Below are positions 1-5,327 of a DNA stretch of 5,645 nucleotides, piece after piece. Where the stretch lies: NCBI GenBank assembly GCA_027314845.1, contig DAHVAA010000113.1:1-5645 (forward strand), in the 5' to 3' direction. The notes under the pieces were generated by a model. That model searched no databases. It saw nothing but the letters and a program-made list of their open reading frames with translations, and was not told the origin of the DNA. Every line of letters begins with the position of its first letter. Positions within the stretch are counted from its first letter, which is position 1. A program made the position numbers and the translations under genes. The stretch is from Thermoplasmata archaeon. GTDB lineage: Archaea > Thermoplasmatota > Thermoplasmata > UBA184.

Positions 1-708
1 GCTCGAGAGGCCCACATCGACGATGTGCGCCCCTTCGGGAACGTTCGCCCGGTGGAGGAGGCCGGGCTGGCCGACGCAGGAGAAGATCGTCCGGGCGTCC
101 GCCAGGACCCGGTCGAGGTGGTGGGTCCGCGAGTGGGCGATCGTGACCGTAGCGTGGATCCCTTCCGCCCGGCCCCCCAGCAGAAGGGCGAGCGGGAGGC
201 CGACGGTCTCGGACCGGCCGAGCACCACCACCCGTTCTCCCGAGAGCGGCAGATGATACTGCTGAGCGATGTCGACCGCGGCTCGGGCCACGGCCGGAAC
301 ATGGATCGGTCGCTGGGCCACCAGGCGACCGAGGTTCATCGGGCCGACCCCGTCCACGTCCTTCTCGGGCCGCAGTTCGGCGACGGCGGCGTAGAAGTCG
401 AAGGGGGCCGGCAACGGATGTTCCAGGAGCACGGCGTGCACGGAGGGGTCCCGGTCGAGGGCGCGCACTCGCTCCACGAGATCGGTCGGCCCCGCGCCCG
501 GGTCGAGCGCGATGTCGCGAAAGGTGATCCCGACCGCCTCCGCGGCCTTCGCCTGTCGGCGGAGGTAGAACCGGAACGGGCTCTCGACGCCCCGATGCAC
601 GCTGACGAGCGAAGGGGCCGGCGTCCCGGAGGGGCGGGCGGCGATCCGCGCGCGGCTCGCCGCGTTCGTGCGTTCGGCGATCGGCTGGCCGAGGAGCCGT
701 TCGGTCAC
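1..708 (-). CDS. folD: FolD-family methylenetetrahydrofolate dehydrogenase (3' end cut by window edge)
   Basis: FolD oxidises 5,10-methylene-tetrahydrofolate to methenyl-tetrahydrofolate with NAD(P)+ and usually hydrolyses it to 10-formyl-tetrahydrofolate, in the cytosol. The 236 visible residues align end to end with FolD: N-terminal LLGQPIAERT, the substrate-site tyrosine (Y48), HPLPAPFD (97-104), PEKDVDG (114-120, Asp119 conserved), NLGRL, the Rossmann motif GRSETVGLP (164-172), the AHSRT strand and VDVG near the cut. About 45-50 C-terminal residues, including the usual ITPVPGGVGP region, lie off the window. The start is GTG at 708-706, preceded by GAGGAAGG eight nt or less upstream. Odd: the catalytic Lys of the YxxxK motif is Gln52, the Gln of QLPLP is Glu96, and the usual PCTP segment reads HVPAV. 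Family assignment is firm; retention of cyclohydrolase activity is doubtful. It is transcribed divergently from lonB. Confidence 0.93.
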   Translation of the reverse strand, partial: MTERLLGQPIAERTNAASRARIAARPSGTPAPSLVSVHRGVESPFRFYLRRQAKAAEAVGITFRDIALDPGAGPTDLVERVRALDRDPSVHAVLLEHPLPAPFDFYAAVAELRPEKDVDGVGPMNLGRLVAQRPIHVPAVARAAVDIAQQYHLPLSGERVVVLGRSETVGLPLALLLGGRAEGIHATVTIAHSRTHHLDRVLADARTIFSCVGQPGLLHRANVPEGAHIVDVGLSS

Positions 709-712
709 GAAG

Positions 713-720
713 CCTTCCTC
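713..720 (-). promoter_or_regulatory. Shine-Dalgarno sequence of folD
   Basis: GAGGAAGG on the minus strand ends 4 nt before the GTG codon at 708, and its GAGG core lies 8 nt from the start. No other in-frame start gives the full FolD N-terminus, so this site supports GTG as the initiation codon. Confidence 0.6.
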
Positions 721-740
721 GCGGTGTCGAGTCCGGGACG

Positions 741-748
741 ATAGATAA
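741..748 (-). promoter_or_regulatory. Candidate TATA box for folD
   Basis: TTATCTAT on the minus strand is the only AT-rich stretch in the GC-rich spacer upstream of folD. An archaeal start about 25 nt downstream would fall near 718-722, giving a leader of roughly 10-14 nt that just includes the Shine-Dalgarno sequence. The match to a TATA consensus is imperfect. Confidence 0.4.
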
Positions 749-751
749 CGG

Positions 752-789
752 GCCGCCCCGTACGCGCGCCGGACGCGCCCGGGGGCGGC
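752..789. repeat. GC-rich inverted repeat in the folD-lonB spacer
   Basis: GCCGCCCC at 752-759 is the exact reverse complement of GGGGCGGC at 782-789. A nested GCGCG (764-768) / CGCGC (773-777) pair could extend the fold. It lies between the two divergent promoter elements. It could be a regulator site or a hairpin, or chance in very GC-rich DNA. Confidence 0.35.
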
Positions 790-846
790 GCTCGCCCTCC
801 GCGGTGGCCGGAGGGCACGATGGTCACCCGGATTCCCCCGAAGGGA

Positions 847-852
847 TTTATA
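847..852 (+). promoter_or_regulatory. TATA box of lonB
   Basis: TTTATA, in the context GATTTATACG, stands out in GC-rich surroundings and fits the archaeal TATA consensus. Expected transcription start is about 873-877, giving a leader of about 37 nt to the ATG at 913. The purine stretch GAAGGGA just upstream sits where a TFB-recognition element would be. Confidence 0.65.
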
Positions 853-912
853 CGAACCCCCGCTTCGTTTACATGGCAGAACGGCCCGAGGGACTCGGGT
901 CGGGACGCCGCC

Positions 913-2934
913 ATGGCAGAAGGAGCGGAGTCATCCTCCACCGGGTCCGAAGCACCGCCGCCGTCGAGCGAGCTGGACGGCTGGGCCCGGACGCTCCCGT
1001 ACACCTCCAGCACGCAGGTCGAGGTCCCCCCGCGCCTCTTGGACCAGGTCATCGGCCAGGACGAGGCCGTCGAGGTCGCCCGCAAGGCCGCGACCCAGAA
1101 GCGGCACATGATCCTGATCGGCGAGCCGGGCACGGGCAAGAGCATGCTCGCCCGGGCGATGGTCGACTTCCTTCCCCAGGAGCAGCTCCAGGACATCCTC
1201 GCCTACCCGAACACCGACGATCCGAACGAGCCGAAGATCCGGGTCGTCCCCGCGGGGAAGGGCAAGGAGATCGTCGCGGCCCAGAAGCTCGAGGCGGCGC
1301 AGAAGAAGGAGCAGCGGACGATCCTCTTCGTCATCCTGGCGCTTGCGATCTTCGCCTTCACGATCTACATCGTGATCACGACCGGTCAGCTGACGGCCCT
1401 CTTGCTCGGGCTCCTGGTCGTGTTCATCGTCTACGCGCTCGTCCGGTTCTCGGGCGGTCGGAACGATTCCTCGGCGTCCGTCGCGAAACTCCTCGTCTCG
1501 CATTCGCCCGACGATAAGCCGCCGTTCATCGACGCCACCGGGGCGCACGCCGGCGCCCTCCTCGGGGACGTCAAGCACGACCCGTTCCAGTCGGGCGGGC
1601 TTGAGACCCCGCCGCACGAGCGGGTCGAGGTCGGCGCGATCCACAAGGCCCACAACGGCGTCCTCTTCATCGACGAGATCAACCTGCTCAAGATCGAGAG
1701 CCAGCATTCGCTCCTGACCGCGCTCCAGGAGCGGAAGTTCCCGATCGTCGGTCAGTCCGAGCGGTCGGCCGGCGCGATGGTCAAGACCGAGCCGGTTCCG
1801 GCCGACTTCGTCCTGGTCGCCGCCGGGAACGTCGACAGCGTCCAGACGATGCACCCGGCGCTCCGCTCGCGCATCCGCGGCTACGGCTACGAGCTCTACG
1901 TCAAGACGACGATGCCCGACACGCCCGAGAACCGGATGAAGCTCGTTCGGTTCGTGGCGCAGGAGGTCCAGAAGGACAAGAAGATCCCCCACTTCGACCT
2001 CGGCGCGATCACCGAGGTCATCCGCGAGGCCCAGCGGCGCTCGGGCCGTTCCGGGCAGCTCACCCTGCGACTGCGGGAGCTCGGGGGTCTCGTCCGCGTC
2101 GCGGGCGACATCGCGCTGTCCGAAGGTCTTTCGATCGTCCACGCCGAGCAGGTCGTCAAGGCGAAGCGGGCGAGCCGCTCGCTGGAGCAGCAGATCGCCG
2201 ACCGCTACATCGAGCGCCGCAAGGAGTACCGCATGTTCTCCGTGGAAGGCGCCGCGGTGGGGATCGTCAACGGGCTGGCCGCGATCAACGCCCAGACGGG
2301 GATGGCGGAGTTCTCCGGGATCGTCCTTCCGATCGTGGCCGAGGTCACCCCGGCCCAGACCCGGGACGGAGGGGTCGTGGTCGCGACGGGGAAGCTCGGC
2401 GAGATCGCGCGCGAGGCCGTGCAGAACGTGAGCGCGCTGATCAAGAAGTACACGGGCGAGGACATCTCCCGCTACGACATCCACATCCAGTTCGTCGGCA
2501 CCTCGGACGGGGTCGAGGGGGACAGTGCCTCGGTCTCGATCGCCACCGCGGTCATCAGCGCGCTCGAGGGGGTCCCCGTCGACCAGTCGGTCGCGATGAC
2601 CGGTTCGCTCTCGGTCCGCGGGCAAGTGCTCCCCGTGGGGGGCGTGACCGCGAAGGTCGAGGCCGCGGCCGATTCGGGCATCAAGCGCGTGCTCGTCCCC
2701 GAGGACAACCTGGACGACCTCGTCCTCGAATCCCGCTACCGCGGCGTGATCGAGGTGATCCCGGTGCGCACGCTCCGGGATGTGCTCAAGTACGCGCTCG
2801 TCGGCCAAGGAAGCCAGAAGGAGTCGCTCCTGGAGCGGCTCAGCGCGATGGTCCGAGCGACGAGCCGCACCCCCGAGGAGGTCCCCGCTTCCGGCGCACC
2901 GGCTCCCTCCTCGGGACGGCCGGCGGGTTCGTGA
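913..2934 (+). CDS. lonB: Archaeal membrane-anchored ATP-dependent protease LonB
   Basis: LonB unfolds and degrades misfolded and regulatory proteins at the inner face of the cytoplasmic membrane. Using ATG at 913 the protein has 673 residues, a normal length. In order: Walker A GEPGTGKS (70-77); two adjacent transmembrane helices (about 135-157 and 160-178) inserted in the AAA+ module, the hallmark of LonB; Walker B VLFIDE (250-255); sensor-1 AAGN (303-306); an arginine-finger region [10 protein letters not shown] (314-323); a sensor-2 helix with [10 protein letters not shown]; and the Lon protease domain with catalytic Ser538 in GDSAS and Lys581 in TAKVEAA. The 43-residue Ser-Lys spacing is the same as in E. 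coli Lon. A Pro/Ser/Ala-rich tail of about 25 residues ends the protein. An in-frame ATG at 820 would add 31 residues but lies upstream of the TATA box, so 913 is preferred. No good Shine-Dalgarno precedes it. The stop overlaps the next gene by 4 nt. Confidence 0.96.
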   Translation: MAEGAESSSTGSEAPPPSSELDGWARTLPYTSSTQVEVPPRLLDQVIGQDEAVEVARKAATQKRHMILIGEPGTGKSMLARAMVDFLPQEQLQDILAYPNTDDPNEPKIRVVPAGKGKEIVAAQKLEAAQKKEQRTILFVILALAIFAFTIYIVITTGQLTALLLGLLVVFIVYALVRFSGGRNDSSASVAKLLVSHSPDDKPPFIDATGAHAGALLGDVKHDPFQSGGLETPPHERVEVGAIHKAHNGVLFIDEINLLKIESQHSLLTALQERKFPIVGQSERSAGAMVKTEPVPADFVLVAAGNVDSVQTMHPALRSRIRGYGYELYVKTTMPDTPENRMKLVRFVAQEVQKDKKIPHFDLGAITEVIREAQRRSGRSGQLTLRLRELGGLVRVAGDIALSEGLSIVHAEQVVKAKRASRSLEQQIADRYIERRKEYRMFSVEGAAVGIVNGLAAINAQTGMAEFSGIVLPIVAEVTPAQTRDGGVVVATGKLGEIAREAVQNVSALIKKYTGEDISRYDIHIQFVGTSDGVEGDSASVSIATAVISALEGVPVDQSVAMTGSLSVRGQVLPVGGVTAKVEAAADSGIKRVLVPEDNLDDLVLESRYRGVIEVIPVRTLRDVLKYALVGQGSQKESLLERLSAMVRATSRTPEEVPASGAPAPSSGRPAGS

Positions 2935-3173
2935 AGGGGACCTTCCGCATCCCGGTGCATCTGCCGACCCCGGCCCGGAGCGCGGGCCCCGGGACCGCGC
3001 CCGACGAGGACGAGGAGGACCGGTTCGTCAACCGTCCGTGCTATGAGTTCAATTCGATGCTCCGGCCGGCGTGGAACGATCGACGGTGCGAGCATTGTCG
3101 GCACTACCTGACGGCCCGGTGTCCGCACATCGAAGACTTCCTGGACGACGTGGAAGATTTGACCCCCGAGTGA
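2931..3173 (+). CDS. Small Cys/His-rich protein, putative metal-binding
   Basis: I do not recognise the family. The 80-residue protein starts at a GTG that overlaps the lonB stop (GTGA), implying translational coupling. Residues 1-30 are Pro/Gly-rich and then acidic (DEDEED, 25-30). The C-terminal half carries four cysteines, C37, C53, C56 and C64, with H55, H58 and H66 close by, in the pattern C-x15-C-x2-C-x7-C-x-H. This suggests a zinc knuckle or a small Fe-S site. The end is acidic ([13 protein letters not shown]). There is no signal peptide or membrane segment, so it should be cytosolic. Its position suggests a LonB cofactor, adaptor or substrate, but that is inference. It ends 12 nt before nadM. 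The ordered Cys pattern and operon position argue that it is a real gene. Confidence 0.8.
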   Translation: MKGTFRIPVHLPTPARSAGPGTAPDEDEEDRFVNRPCYEFNSMLRPAWNDRRCEHCRHYLTARCPHIEDFLDDVEDLTPE

Positions 3174-3185
3174 TATCGACGGTCC

Positions 3186-3725
3186 GTGCGCGGACTCCTG
3201 GTCGGCCGGTTCCAGCCGTTCCATCGCGGCCATCTTGCGGTCGTGCGGGAGGTGCGGGGGGCCCGTCCGGACGCGCCCCTCCTGATCGGCATCGGCAGCG
3301 CCGAGGAGTCGTACACCTGGAAGAACCCGTTCACCGCCGGCGAACGGTTTGAGATGATCCACCGGGCGCTCGAGGAAGCCGAGATCGACCGGGTCGAGAT
3401 CGTCCCGATCGCCGACATCCGGCGCCACGCGCTCTGGGTCCGCTACCTCGAGGGCCTCCTGCCCCCGTTCGACCGGGTCTATACGAACAACCCGCTCACG
3501 CGACTCCTCTTCGAGCGCGCCGGCTACGACGTCGAGAGCCCGCGCCTCATCGACCGTCGCCGCTTCGAGGGGGTCCGGCTGCGGTCGCGGATCGCCGCGG
3601 GGTCGGGGTGGAAGGAGCTCGTCCCGCCGGCGGTCGCCCGGTACCTGGGGACGATCGACGCCCCCGCCCGCTTGCGCGTGCTCCGCCAGGGGGAAGGCCG
3701 CCCGAGCCTCGGGACCTCCCCCTGA
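3186..3725 (+). CDS. nadM: Nicotinamide-nucleotide adenylyltransferase, archaeal NadM type
   Basis: NadM transfers AMP from ATP to nicotinamide mononucleotide, giving NAD+ and pyrophosphate, the last step of NAD synthesis, in the cytosol. The 179-residue length is typical. Visible motifs: the nucleotidyltransferase signature GRFQPFHRGH (7-16) with its HxGH; GSAEESYTWKNPFTAGER (37-54), close to the archaeal family pattern; VPIADI (73-78); VYTNNPL (98-104); and a C-terminal GVRLRSRI (129-136) where the family normally has GTxIR. The last 20 residues form a basic, Pro/Gly-containing tail. The start is GTG at 3186: an in-frame TGA at 3171, also the stop of the preceding gene, leaves no alternative upstream. 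With a 12-nt gap and no clear Shine-Dalgarno, it probably shares the lonB transcript. Confidence 0.95.
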   Translation: MRGLLVGRFQPFHRGHLAVVREVRGARPDAPLLIGIGSAEESYTWKNPFTAGERFEMIHRALEEAEIDRVEIVPIADIRRHALWVRYLEGLLPPFDRVYTNNPLTRLLFERAGYDVESPRLIDRRRFEGVRLRSRIAAGSGWKELVPPAVARYLGTIDAPARLRVLRQGEGRPSLGTSP

Positions 3726-3768
3726 CGCCGTCCGAGACGGATCCGAAGGAGCGCCCCCGGCCGAGCGG

Positions 3769-4211
3769 ATGCGGTTCGAGCCGATCCCCGAGAGGGCCGG
3801 GCCGTCGCCGCCTCTCCTCCCCGGGGCCCGTCGCCCCGACCGCAGCGCGGGGGCCGCGGTTCCTCCGATCTACCCGACCTCTCTCCGCCCCGGGTCCCCG
3901 GAACATTCGGAGTCGGCCGAGCGATTGCTCGCGGCGCTCCGATTCGTCCCCGTCGCCGCGCGCCATAGGGGCGTCGCGCGCCTCGCCAGCGTCCCGCGCC
4001 GCGCCTCCCACCGCCGCCCTCGGCCGCGGAGCCCGCCGCGCGGGAGATCGACGACGGTCCTCCCGTCCGTGGGTCGCTCGGCATCGAGGCCACCGAGGAC
4101 CCTGTGCGGGACATCCCCGAGGCCGTCGACCGGGTGGCCGCGGGCGCCGGAACGCGCCCGTGGGCCGGTCCGCCCGAGGAGTGGCCCGCTCGCCGGGCGC
4201 CATCATTATAG
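3769..4211 (+). pseudogene. Possible frameshifted Pro-rich hypothetical gene
   Basis: This 513-nt stretch between nadM and the tRNA has no clean gene, but codon-position bias suggests one interrupted frame. From ATG 3769 to about 4010, a hand count over about 80 codons gives some 10 A/T third positions against about 27 second and 18 first, as expected for coding DNA here; the protein includes SAERLLAALRFVPVAARHRG. From about 4010 to a TAG at 4209-4211 the bias moves to the frame one base earlier, giving acidic, protein-like text such as EATEDPVRDIPEAVDRVAAG. That frame has a TAG at 3966-3968, so the switch lies between about 3969 and 4045. Joined, it would be about 147 residues, rich in Pro, Arg and Ala, with no recognised domain. 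A GGAG lies 17 nt before the ATG, rather far. It could be a decayed gene, a sequencing indel in a GC-rich run, or chance. Confidence 0.35.
4204..4210 (+). promoter_or_regulatory. TATA box of tRNA-Thr
   Basis: CATTATA is an AT island in very GC-rich DNA, centred about 30 nt before the mature tRNA 5' end. This predicts a start near 4233 and a leader of about 6 nt, as usual for archaeal tRNA genes. It overlaps the stop codon of the doubtful preceding reading frame. Confidence 0.65.
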
Positions 4212-4238
4212 GTGCTCTCCTTTCGTCCCGGTCGGCGT

Positions 4239-4311
4239 GCCACTGTAGCTCAGCCGGCAGAGCGGCTGATTCGTAATCAGCAGGTCGGGGGTTCAAGTCC
4301 CTCCAGTGGCT
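4239..4311 (+). tRNA. tRNA-Thr (anticodon CGT)
   Basis: A complete 73-nt cloverleaf decoding ACG. The acceptor arms GCCACTG and CAGTGGC pair perfectly over 7 bp. The D stem is GCTC/GAGC, the anticodon stem GCTGA/TCAGC with loop TTCGTAA (anticodon CGT), the variable loop AGGTC, and the T arm GGGGG/CCCTC (one G-T pair) with loop TTCAAGT. The discriminator base is T (U), as usual for archaeal tRNA-Thr. There is no intron and CCA is not encoded. Only a short T stretch (GTTTCG, 4314-4319) follows, so termination may be weak or lie further on. The gene has its own TATA-like element upstream. Confidence 0.97.
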
Positions 4312-4343
4312 GCCGTTTCGGGCCGACGCCTTCCGAGTTCCAG

Positions 4344-4376
4344 CCGCTCGAGCCCTCGCCCCGGAGGGCTCGGCGG
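4344..4376. terminator. Strong hairpin between convergent tRNA and membrane-protein genes
   Basis: CGAGCCCTC (4349-4357) pairs perfectly with GAGGGCTCG (4364-4372) around a 6-nt loop. CCGC (4344-4347) and GCGG (4373-4376) extend the stem to 13 bp with a single bulged T at 4348. It lies 33 nt after the tRNA and 47 nt after the stop of the minus-strand gene, where a bidirectional terminator or transcript-end stabiliser would sit. There is no T tract on either side, which archaeal intrinsic termination normally uses, so the role is uncertain. Confidence 0.4.
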
Positions 4377-4422
4377 GATCCACCGGGGGAGCCTCCGCGG
4401 GGGGGCCGGCAGGACGAGATCG

Positions 4423-5157
4423 TCAGGTCCGTTGGGCCGGCGAGTCTGGCCCGAGGGTCGGCGCACCCGTCCGCGAGAGAGCGAAGGCCGCAATGTACGC
4501 GCTCAGGGCCCCGACCGCCGCGCCCGACCAGGCGCCGAAAGCGACGGCGCCCTGCGTGAAGTCGCAGCCCGCCAGGACCGCGGGGCCGGCGAAGGGTCCG
4601 CCATACTCGGAGCACTTCGCGAGGGCGAGATACTCGCCTAGGGCGCCGCCACCGAGTCCGGCCCACAGGCCGGCGACGCTTCCCGAAAGCGTCGCGAAGC
4701 GACGTTCTTTGGGATACCGAGGTTCCGGGGATCGCAGCCCGCGCAACAGGGCGACCGCAGCCACCCCCGCGAATCCGCCGGCGATGCCGCCTCCCACGAG
4801 ACCGGCGGAAAGCGGAGCCTGAAAGAACGTGCCGGCCCACCATTCCGCCACGATTTCCGAGAAGTACCCCGCCGCGGCGGAGAGGGCGATTCCCGCTACC
4901 GCTCCGAGAGCCGCCGCGACGCGCTCGTGGCCTCGGCGGCCGACCGAATAGGCGACAAGAGCACCCGCGGTCGAACCAACCGCCGCGCCGAGCGCGAACG
5001 CCGCAAAGAGAGCCGCCGAGCCGCCCAGAAGCGGGGTGCTCCCTTCCGTCGAGATACCGAGGGAATCCATCGACGGAGCCACAAGGGAGCCCACCACTCC
5101 GCCGGTCCACGAGGCTAGGGCGACCGCCCACGCTCGACGAGAAGGCCGTCCGGCCAC
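4423..5157 (-). CDS. Six-helix Gly/Ala-rich membrane protein of unknown function
   Basis: I do not recognise the family. With GTG at 5157 the protein has 244 residues and six predicted membrane helices: about 9-30, 41-72, 81-106, 116-141, 154-180 and 203-227. It is built from three two-helix units. The odd helices carry GxVxG (starting at residues 19, 85 and 159), and the even helices carry GxxxGxxxG (starting at 57, 123 and 208). Helices 3 and 5 each have a Glu 16 residues after the first Gly of that motif (E101, E175). Two cysteines (182, 198) lie in the loop between helices 5 and 6. The basic segment GRPSRR before helix 1 suggests a cytoplasmic N-terminus. The frame stays open far upstream, but GTG 5157 is chosen because it follows nikR, immediately precedes helix 1 and lies about 25 nt from a TATA-like box, fitting a leaderless transcript. 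The repeats could form a channel, transporter or oligomeric membrane protein; location next to nikR makes metal handling a guess only. Confidence 0.8.
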   Translation of the reverse strand: MAGRPSRRAWAVALASWTGGVVGSLVAPSMDSLGISTEGSTPLLGGSAALFAAFALGAAVGSTAGALVAYSVGRRGHERVAAALGAVAGIALSAAAGYFSEIVAEWWAGTFFQAPLSAGLVGGGIAGGFAGVAAVALLRGLRSPEPRYPKERRFATLSGSVAGLWAGLGGGALGEYLALAKCSEYGGPFAGPAVLAGCDFTQGAVAFGAWSGAAVGALSAYIAAFALSRTGAPTLGPDSPAQRT

Positions 5158-5160
5158 CTT

Positions 5161-5174
5161 CGGTAGACCTACCG
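5161..5174. promoter_or_regulatory. Inverted repeat overlapping the membrane-protein promoter, candidate operator
   Basis: CGGTAG-AC-CTACCG has perfect 6-bp arms and a 2-bp spacer. It sits between the TATA-like box (5180-5185) and the GTG start (5157), where a bound protein would block RNA polymerase. It does not resemble the long-spaced E. coli NikR operator, so the regulator is unknown. In RNA it would largely lie upstream of the predicted start, so a DNA site is more likely than a hairpin. Confidence 0.4.
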
Positions 5175-5179
5175 GGTCC

Positions 5180-5185
5180 TTATTT
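5180..5185 (-). promoter_or_regulatory. Candidate TATA box for the membrane-protein gene
   Basis: AAATAA, in the minus-strand context GAGCAAATAAGG, is the clearest AT-rich element in the 170-nt nikR-membrane gene spacer. Its centre is about 25 nt before the GTG at 5157, the distance expected if transcription starts at or near the start codon. Confidence 0.5.
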
Positions 5186-5327
5186 GCTCTCGGCTCGAAA
5201 TGGGACGGTCTTGAGTCCGCTCGGCGGGGCGGTACGGCTGGACGTTGGACTCCCGCGGGGGGTTCAGAGATCTCCTGGGTTCCAATCGCGTGCAGGGCCG
5301 ACGGAGGGGCGGCGATCCCCGCTCGGG

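Noticed and set aside
25..744. A 239-codon plus-strand frame over the first 744 bases.
   Set aside because: It is antisense to folD, whose motifs are unmistakable; the plus-strand translation has no recognisable domain.
820..912. A 31-residue N-terminal extension of LonB from ATG 820.
   Set aside because: The ATG lies upstream of the TATA box at 847-852, and the extra residues do not resemble LonB N-termini.
931..2808. A 625-codon minus-strand open frame opposite lonB.
   Set aside because: Antisense frames stay open in high-GC genes; its composition (Arg, Asp, Leu, Val) is a mirror of the lonB codons, and lonB is certain.
3726..4238. A structured non-coding RNA (RNase P RNA or SRP RNA) in the gap before the tRNA.
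   Set aside because: I saw neither the conserved RNase P core (GAGGAAAGTCC-like) nor a recognisable SRP helix 8 motif, and no promoter at its start.
3547..4383. Long minus-strand open frame of 278 codons containing DLNPRPADYESAALPAE.
   Set aside because: That segment is the antisense translation of the tRNA-Thr; the rest is Arg/Pro/Gly-rich shadow sequence over nadM and the GC-rich gap.
4277..5131. A second minus-strand frame of 284 codons over the membrane-protein gene.
   Set aside because: Arg/Gly-rich and runs into the tRNA; the overlapping frame encodes regular hydrophobic helices and is the real one.
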